A program made the position numbers and the translations under genes. The notes under the pieces are model-generated. The model did no database searches and was not told where the DNA came from. It worked only from the letters and a program-made list of their open reading frames with translations. Of a DNA stretch of 64,000 nt, positions 58,110 through 64,000 are shown piece after piece. Every line of letters starts with the position of its first letter. Within the stretch, counting starts at the first letter, position 1. Origin of the DNA: Thuidium tamariscinum (taxonomy: Eukaryota > Streptophyta > Bryopsida > Hypnales > Thuidiaceae); the NCBI GenBank assembly GCA_947034885.2, contig OZ019759.1, forward strand, positions 10,604,501-10,668,500, in the 5' to 3' direction.

Positions 58110-59257
58110 AATTGAAACCAAAATCAGTGACAGTGAAGCATCGAAACATTCTAGAGTTCATAAGAAGCATCAAAACATTGTGGCGACTATCTGAATTGAA
58201 GCATCAAAGCTTCCAGCGAGTATCTGAGTTGAAGCATCAAAGCTTCCAACAAGTATGGCACTCGACTTTAGGCCCGTTAAAACATTCTCACGATACCAGG
58301 CGACTAACTGAGGCGCACCTAAGTTTAAGGAGGTTCGTTGTCAGAGTACCGGAAAAGACGCTGGAATACGAGGCATACAACTTTTGTATAGTTTGTATTA
58401 GGTACTTTTGTTTGTACATCAAGCCAAATAGCGACCGTAGCGTGCGATCACCCAACTCTACATTGGAATTTGAATACATGACTAAGACACAAAGGTTTTC
58501 AAAGCCACACCCTCATACCAATCAATTGCCCCTATTGTGGTCAGACGTGCCTAATTTTGTTAGTGATGGGACGACTTGCAGCCTTTGTTGTAATCCATTT
58601 GGGCCAGAGGGAAGATGGACTCTTGGTACATGTCGCCATATGTTCCATCCACAATGTTTAATACCTTCAATGGTGACAAGGAAGAGATGCCTAGAGTGTA
58701 AAGCCCCCTTTCATCGACGCTTGTACCAAATGTTTGGGTTGGAGAAATATTTGCCCGTGCACTATGAATACAACCAAGAGAATTTACCCATTGCCAAATT
58801 CAGAGGAGAATGGAGGAAGGATATGGTTTGGTTGTTGAAGTGGAATCACTCACAATTGGATCTTCCAGCTCGAAGCGTGGATAGAGTGAGTTTCAAGAAT
58901 GAGGAGCAGATAACAAGATGTGGCAATAAAATTCATCTAGGTGGTGAAATCCTTCAACGTGCATTTTTTGCGTCTCGCGTTGGTGGTCATTGGGACTTTA
59001 ACCTAGATGCTTTTGTAAGAACACAACACCCACAGGGCGATGTCCTCATTTCCAACACGGGGACCATAGTGGGGTTAGCTGGGCAATTGGAGGAAGATGA
59101 ACTCGAGAAATTTGAACGCCATAAGGCATACTATGAGATGAAGGAATTGACAGCAATTTATAATTTCCTACATTGTGAAGAAGACAAAGTCCCCTTGGTC
59201 ATTGTCATGGATTTGCAATCCAAAGAAGGGTTGCAAACTTATTTGAGGGAAGTATAG
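58110..59257 (+). CDS. RING-H2 protein, intact exon
   Basis: An open frame from the ATG at 58110 to TAG at 59257. The RING-H2 has all eight metal ligands: C..C (CSLC, about 58580), C.H..H..C (CRHMFHPQC) and C..C (CLEC), then KAPFHRRLYQMFG. RING-H2 modules recruit ubiquitin-conjugating enzymes, so an E3 ligase role is the family expectation. The C-terminal 180 residues form an unrecognised globular region (EEQITRCGNKIHLGGEI, VGGHWDFN). The part before 58480 is less convincing and contains an 11-residue duplication. An ATG at about 58479 is an alternative start. The gene is head to head with the transposase-like gene, with the two ATGs only 8 bp apart. The frame upstream of 58102 is antisense to that gene and is not part of it. 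It is the only one of the three RING genes here without a stop in the frame. Confidence 0.6.
58184..58249 (+). repeat. 33-bp tandem duplication
   Basis: Two units, CGACTATCTGAATTGAAGCA... and CGAGTATCTGAGTTGAAGCA..., encode RLSELKHQSFQ and RVSELKHQSFQ in the RING-H2 frame. The length is a multiple of three. Confidence 0.75.
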
Positions 59258-59941
59258 CTTGTGGCATCATCGAACCGAACTTTGAAGTACAATAAGATGC
59301 ACCTCATCCAAGTGGCATCATACCTCATGACATAGGCAATAGTGCTGGAGCTAGTGGAAGAAGTATTGACTATATTGTATTAGATGATTAGGCATTATAT
59401 TATAAAGTGGGTAGTCACAAAGTTCTATTTGGTGCATATCCGCCAATTTTCACAAAGCTATTGTAAGTTCAAAACTGTCATTGCAATAAATGATAATTTT
59501 CTCCCATATTACGTGTCAATGATTTTGGATTTTTCCTATTACACTTGTCCTCACCCTCAAACATAATACCATAAGGACAAACAGTAAGAGCCCTACAAAT
59601 TTGTAATTTTCTAAATTCATGTGAAGGCAATTTTTTATTTAAAATCTAAAATGATTGAAAATGCGGTTTCTGAACTGTAAACTTCCAGACCATCCCCAAG
59701 GGCTATCCGCCTAAACCGTCCCTAAACCGTCCCTGGTGGTTGTTCAAAAAGGCTGTGCATTTGGTCCGTCCATCTAGACGGCCCGTCGCCATAGTTTGTC
59801 CTGGAGACCGTCCACATAATCCGTCGACGGACATTAATCGCACAACCATCTGCGGGGATGGCAGACGGAAATCGTCCATCCGCATCGCGACTCCCGTCAT
59901 CCTGTCTATCGACCCTATCGATAGAATCATCCATTATTCGA
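59258..59941. other. Intergenic region between convergent genes
   Basis: Nothing coding is supported. A CCGTCC-rich stretch (59700-59900) has short direct repeats (CCGTCCCTAAACCGTCCCT near 59718) and short palindromes such as CCGTCGACGG. Confidence 0.4.
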
Positions 59942-62880
59942 TCATGACAGACCTTGAGGTTGGATCCTGACGTTCTGTCTAGACATGATGTAACGGGTGC
60001 AACTCTGATATGAAAAGGAAGGGGTGGAGCCACTTATAGGTTTGCATGGGTAAATTTCTTCATCCACAAAATACCCTTTTTGAAGAAAGTCCTCCTTGTT
60101 AAGTGACTTACCCAACTCCACGACTTCAGTCCATTGCTTAGACTCGTCAGAAGCCCCAACCACAAACACCTTGAACCCCATCATTTGTAAAAACATATAG
60201 CGATTCAATTAGAAGTAAAGATATATGTAGCACTCACTTGTATTAAAGGCAAGGACAAAAGTTATTTAGGTCAAGCCAACCTAAACAAGGAGAATCAACA
60301 ACAAAAAAAGAAGCTAAGCTATTCAGGTTGAGTCAACTTGAATGATACTCACCATTGCAACACAGGTGAATTTTGATCTAGTGAACACCGACAAAATATT
60401 CATAGACTCGAGTCCAAAATGCTTAAGGATATTCAGATAGAATCCATACGTAGTTTAGTATTATGAATCCGGTACGTTGTTTCGTTGTAGAATCTTAGCT
60501 TATTAAAGACGTCGGTATCTAGGGCCCGATACATTTTGTACAATAGCTGCCACTAGACTCTTGACCTGTCCTAAAGGAACATCAGGTACACTTTCTCAAC
60601 GGCCTTGTTGTTGTTGGATGAGTAGTCTTCCATCCTTTCGTTATTTGCTAGCCAATAATCACCGTATTTTATTTTGTATTCTTTCATAACAAGATTCTGG
60701 TGAATAAAGCTGAAAACTTTTGTCTTCTCGACAAAGTCACAGTATATAAACATCCACCTTGGAATGTCCTCAAGGGCGGGCTTCTTCATTGTTTGGAAAG
60801 ACGCCATCACTGCCTCAAAATAAGGCTTCAGGGGTGTCTTCTTGCCCTTGTTCAACACCACTGGAGTATATCGGAAGTCGATAACTCCGAATCCCATGTT
60901 TGGCAATGTATCCACCCTCCATGTGCCCGCTGGCCATTCATAGTGCTTGTCCACGTCGATTTTGTATGTTTTGTAATGGGCCACAGTTTGCAGCTTTACA
61001 AAATTACTTCTCCGCTCAAGAAATGTCTTGAAAAACTGGGCAACGTATGGAGAAATGTCCATTGCGGTCTTGTTTTTTGACTGTGTTTGCTTTGTGTCTT
61101 TCTAGAAATCGTCACCAGGCTTCTTGAGAAGAATGTTCATGGTAGCACTAGTGATTAAGCAACTCTTTTTGAACTCTCTCTACTTGTCGGCGTTCAAAGT
61201 GTTGAATGCATTCAACAAACCCAATGATGGGTCAAGGATGTGAAGCTCTCTCTTCACAAGGTACTTCCTCTTCCACCACTCCATCCAATCCTTCATTGTG
61301 TAGCAGCTTTCCAAAACTGAATCTATCATTTTTACAGTCACCTTTGGATTCTCCAGGTTCTGCCGCTTTGGATTAATGTGGAGAATGTGCTGGGCAAGCT
61401 TTGCAAGATCATTGTAAGAGAAGTCCCCTAACCTCTTAAAGAATTCGTGTGTAAGGTTCCCGCTCTCTGACTTCCACCCTGCCTTTTCTTTAAACTTCAT
61501 CAGTGTATCAGGGTTGATGAGCTCTCCATGCGCCATGCTCGAGATAACCTCACTCCATAAGTTGAAGACGCAATCTGGCGCCGTAATTATTTTTAACTCG
61601 TTTATTATTTTGAGTTTTTCCTCTACGTCTTTTCTTTACGATGCTTTCTGGGACTTCACTATGTCTAGCATTGCGAATCGGGTGTTCATGGCTTTCACAA
61701 ACTTCTGGATTAACAACAGTGTAGCAAACAATATCAGAGCAGATTAGGTCGTGTCAACCTAAATGTGAATGATTTTTATTGACAACAATGATTGAGCAGG
61801 AACATTGAAAGTTTAACTTATACAAATTAGGTCGGCTCAACGTAAAATCACTTATCTTGAACTTCAATGCCTTCCTTTTGTTGTCAACATTCCACCTCGC
61901 CACTGATGCAGTTCTGACGGGGGCAGCATCCTTTGGATTTCTTGGCCTCCCCATATTGATCCAGTATGTTCTTGCACCAAGAATGTTGATCGACCAAGAG
62001 GGCTTTAGAGCCACAAAATGGTTGACACAGTTATAGTATGCCCTAAATTGTTCTCTGAATTTCATTGCTGTCAGACCATACAATATAACAATTCCACTCA
62101 CGAAAGTGCTTAAGGATGTCTTCATCTACATTCTTTTCCACTATCAATTTGCTGGCAAAGACATTGTACTGGCCATTTACAATGTAAAATTCTTTTGTCT
62201 TCAACTTGTTTCAATCCTCTTTTTTGGGCTTCTCAACCTGGTTGATAGGCATGACGCACGAATTCTGCTTCCTTGTTTTATCTCGCATCTGCATCAGATA
62301 ATGAAACATGTCAACGACTCTACTTGTGACTTCAAATGTTGACGTCAGCGAGCGCGCCTATTAGTTTGTCAATGGGAAGCTTCTTTTTCTCGTCGATGTT
62401 AAATATGTATACGTCACTATAGGTTGCCCAATAGTTCTTGTACACTTCTGTTGACTCCTTGTAGTCAACATCGCGCTTGGAATCATGCACAGATGGAACA
62501 TTGGTGATAGCTGAAGCAAAGTTGAGGTTTGCAAGTAAAGGTTCGCTTTCGTCCTTCTTAGGAGTTCTCATAGCTGATGAAGAAGCAAGGTTGCTCTTCC
62601 AGGCTCCTATTGGTGTTGTCCTAGTGTGTATACTTTTCCTGGTACCCCGGCTTTGTTGCGTACCTGGCGTACCTTGAGAATTTTGTCCCTCTACATGACT
62701 AGGGGGGTTGTGGGACACAAATCACGTAGCTGCTTGAGTCTTTTTAAGATCAAGCTTGCCTTTTAGGACCGCGAAGTCCACAAACAATTGCCTTAGCTTG
62801 TCATAGAGATTCTTTCTCGTCTTTTGGGCTCCCTTCTTGTTCTCCAATATCTAGCATCTACTTTTTTCTTTAGTTTAGGG
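59942..62880 (-). pseudogene. Multi-exon gene with GQ-type (ParB-like) motif, decayed
   Basis: A minus-strand gene in several exons: about 62880-62340, then about 62339-61862, then a long exon of about 61745-60571 and a last exon of about 60190-59942. The first exon is basic with charged helices (KKGAQKTRKNLYDKLRQLF). The second contains KEFYIVNGQYNVFASK, resembling the DGQHR-like motif of ParB-type domains. It also has CYIVWSDSNE, CVNHFVALKPSW and GARTYWINMGRPRNP. The long exon (ending KVYLMFL) and the last exon (FKVFVVGASDESKQW, DEEIYPCKPISG) have no assigned domain. Breaks are TGA near 62722 and a TGA near 62198, frameshifts near 62340 and 62070, a TAA near 61633 and TAGs at 61180 and 61102. 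The ParB relation is a motif-level inference. Confidence 0.45.
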
Positions 62881-62899
62881 ATTTTACAAAAATGGGTGT

Positions 62900-64000
62900 G
62901 AGGAAGAACATTAAATTGACACCATTCAAAGAACCTTGATGAAAAAAAATAGTGATTGAAAGAAAAATTTCAACAACAGAAGAATCTCTATAAAAAAATC
63001 TTGTGTGTAGAGAAATCATAAACATAACAATAATATAAGAATCTTGTAAAGAAAAATAGAGTGTGATCAAATTATTATCTGAACACAAGAGTCTTTATAG
63101 AAGAGAAAAATTGAAAAAAAAGCATTACATTACAAGGACACAAGAATCTTCATGAGGAAAAAAGGATGTGAAAAAACATTACAATACACTAGAGTCTCTA
63201 TAGAAAGATATTAGATGTGAACAAAAAACATTACAACCATGTATTTTTGTTTTTGAACAAAAGGAATTTAAACATTATAATAACACAAGAGTGTGCATAC
63301 AAAAAAAAAAGGTGTGAAAAATAATAATCATTTCAAAACAAACAAAATCTCTTATTGACTCCAAAAAAAGAAAAGAGAAAATCAAGTCACATCCACTTTA
63401 ACCCTGAACCAAAAAAAATAATGTGAGTATGAAAAATATATCTACATTATATATAATGCTTCTAAGAAAAAAAGGTTGTTAAAGGATAAATATGTTCACA
63501 CAAACATATGACTCTTCACAAAGAATTAAATACTACCACTTTAAAGGAATCTTACACCAAATGATATCTCTTGCCCAAATAAATCCAATGTGAAGAAGTG
63601 ACAAATCAGTGGGTATAAAGCATATCCTAAACCCTGAAGTAATTGTAAATATTGAAGGTTGTTTTTTTCCTTAAATTCATTAGTCACTCAAAAATTAGAA
63701 AAACAATAAACTACCCATTCTTTAAATTCCATATTCAGTGCATCCACAATCATGGGTACCTCACTCCTTTATTCCAAATTTTTTTCCCACTCACAAGCTC
63801 ACACATTAGCAACCCTGCATATTGAAATGTCTTTATCCTACTTGCATACAGCTTCTCTCGAACTTTTTGATCTTTTATAAATGTACGAGTTGACATATAA
63901 TTTCTTCAAAATATGTGTGGTAATAGATCGATCTATATTAATCAAATTTGTATGAAAACTCAAGAACTAATTGTATGTAATTATTAGCATTTAAGATTGG
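62900..64000. other. AT-rich region with degenerate tandem units
   Basis: No gene is supported. Between about 62940 and 63320 diverged units of roughly 60-75 bp share words such as ACAAGARTCT, ATAGAA and GTGTGAAAAA. The rest is AT-rich and unremarkable. Confidence 0.45.

Noticed and set aside
8502..61182. A variant genetic code with TAG read as glutamine
   Set aside because: TAG aligns with Trp as well as Gln between paralogues (for example 23204 and 44876), some TGA, TAA and frameshifts also occur, and the intact Copia and RING-H2 frames contain no internal TAG. Directional decay fits better.
1..64000. tRNA, rRNA or CRISPR loci
   Set aside because: No cloverleaf with a conserved T-arm, no rRNA-like blocks and no regularly spaced short repeats with unique spacers were seen on either strand.

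Overview
This is eukaryotic nuclear DNA. The introns are short, AT-rich and GT-AG, there are nested transposons, and no bacterial-style operons. It most likely comes from a land plant. The Copia retrotransposon has a primer-binding site that matches the anticodon arm of plant initiator tRNA-Met. A SUVR-like SET-domain gene and plant-type CACTA MITEs point the same way. Several host-type gene families here (RING-H2 proteins, a ParB-like plus DNA-methyltransferase-like protein, a GQ-motif protein) resemble families I associate with mosses, lycophytes and ferns. That last point is from memory, so non-seed plant is an inference and no species is proposed.

Layout. 1-11138 is transposon-rich: a foldback element (235-1329), an apparently intact and very young Ty1/Copia element (2123-7685), and the remainder of a coiled-coil-ORF element (A). 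11144-20665 holds decayed host-type genes on the + strand: a small acidic/coiled-coil gene, a multi-exon ParB-like/DNA-methyltransferase-like gene (12926-18218) and a coiled-coil RING gene. 20807-28452 is element B, which contains element C (24308-28353), which contains a CACTA MITE (26962-27194). 30502-34560 is AT-rich and appears empty. 35897-45522 is a second coiled-coil/RING gene split by element D and a second MITE, followed by a repeat-rich acidic exon and a SUVR-like H3K9 methyltransferase SET domain. 46026-49381 holds remnants plus an RNase H1-type hybrid-binding-domain gene. 49868-58102 (- strand) is a transposase-like gene with a 4.95-kb intron, head to head with an intact RING-H2 exon (58110-59257). 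59942-62880 (- strand) is another broken multi-exon gene with a GQ-type motif.

Two patterns tie the window together. First, elements A-D form one family: a single minus-strand coiled-coil ORF, and in B-D a constant 1.24-1.31 kb between the left end and the ORF stop. B and D have TG...CA ends with an 8-bp imperfect inverted repeat. B, C and D are flanked by 5-bp target duplications (TATGC, CTTAC, AGAGA). No LTRs are visible. Second, nearly every decayed ORF is interrupted mainly by TAG. Comparison between paralogous copies shows that TAG replaces CAG (Gln) or TGG (Trp), as expected from C-to-T decay at CHG sites, the plant-specific methylation context. Genes for DNA-methyltransferase-like and H3K9-methyltransferase-like proteins sit in the same decayed block.
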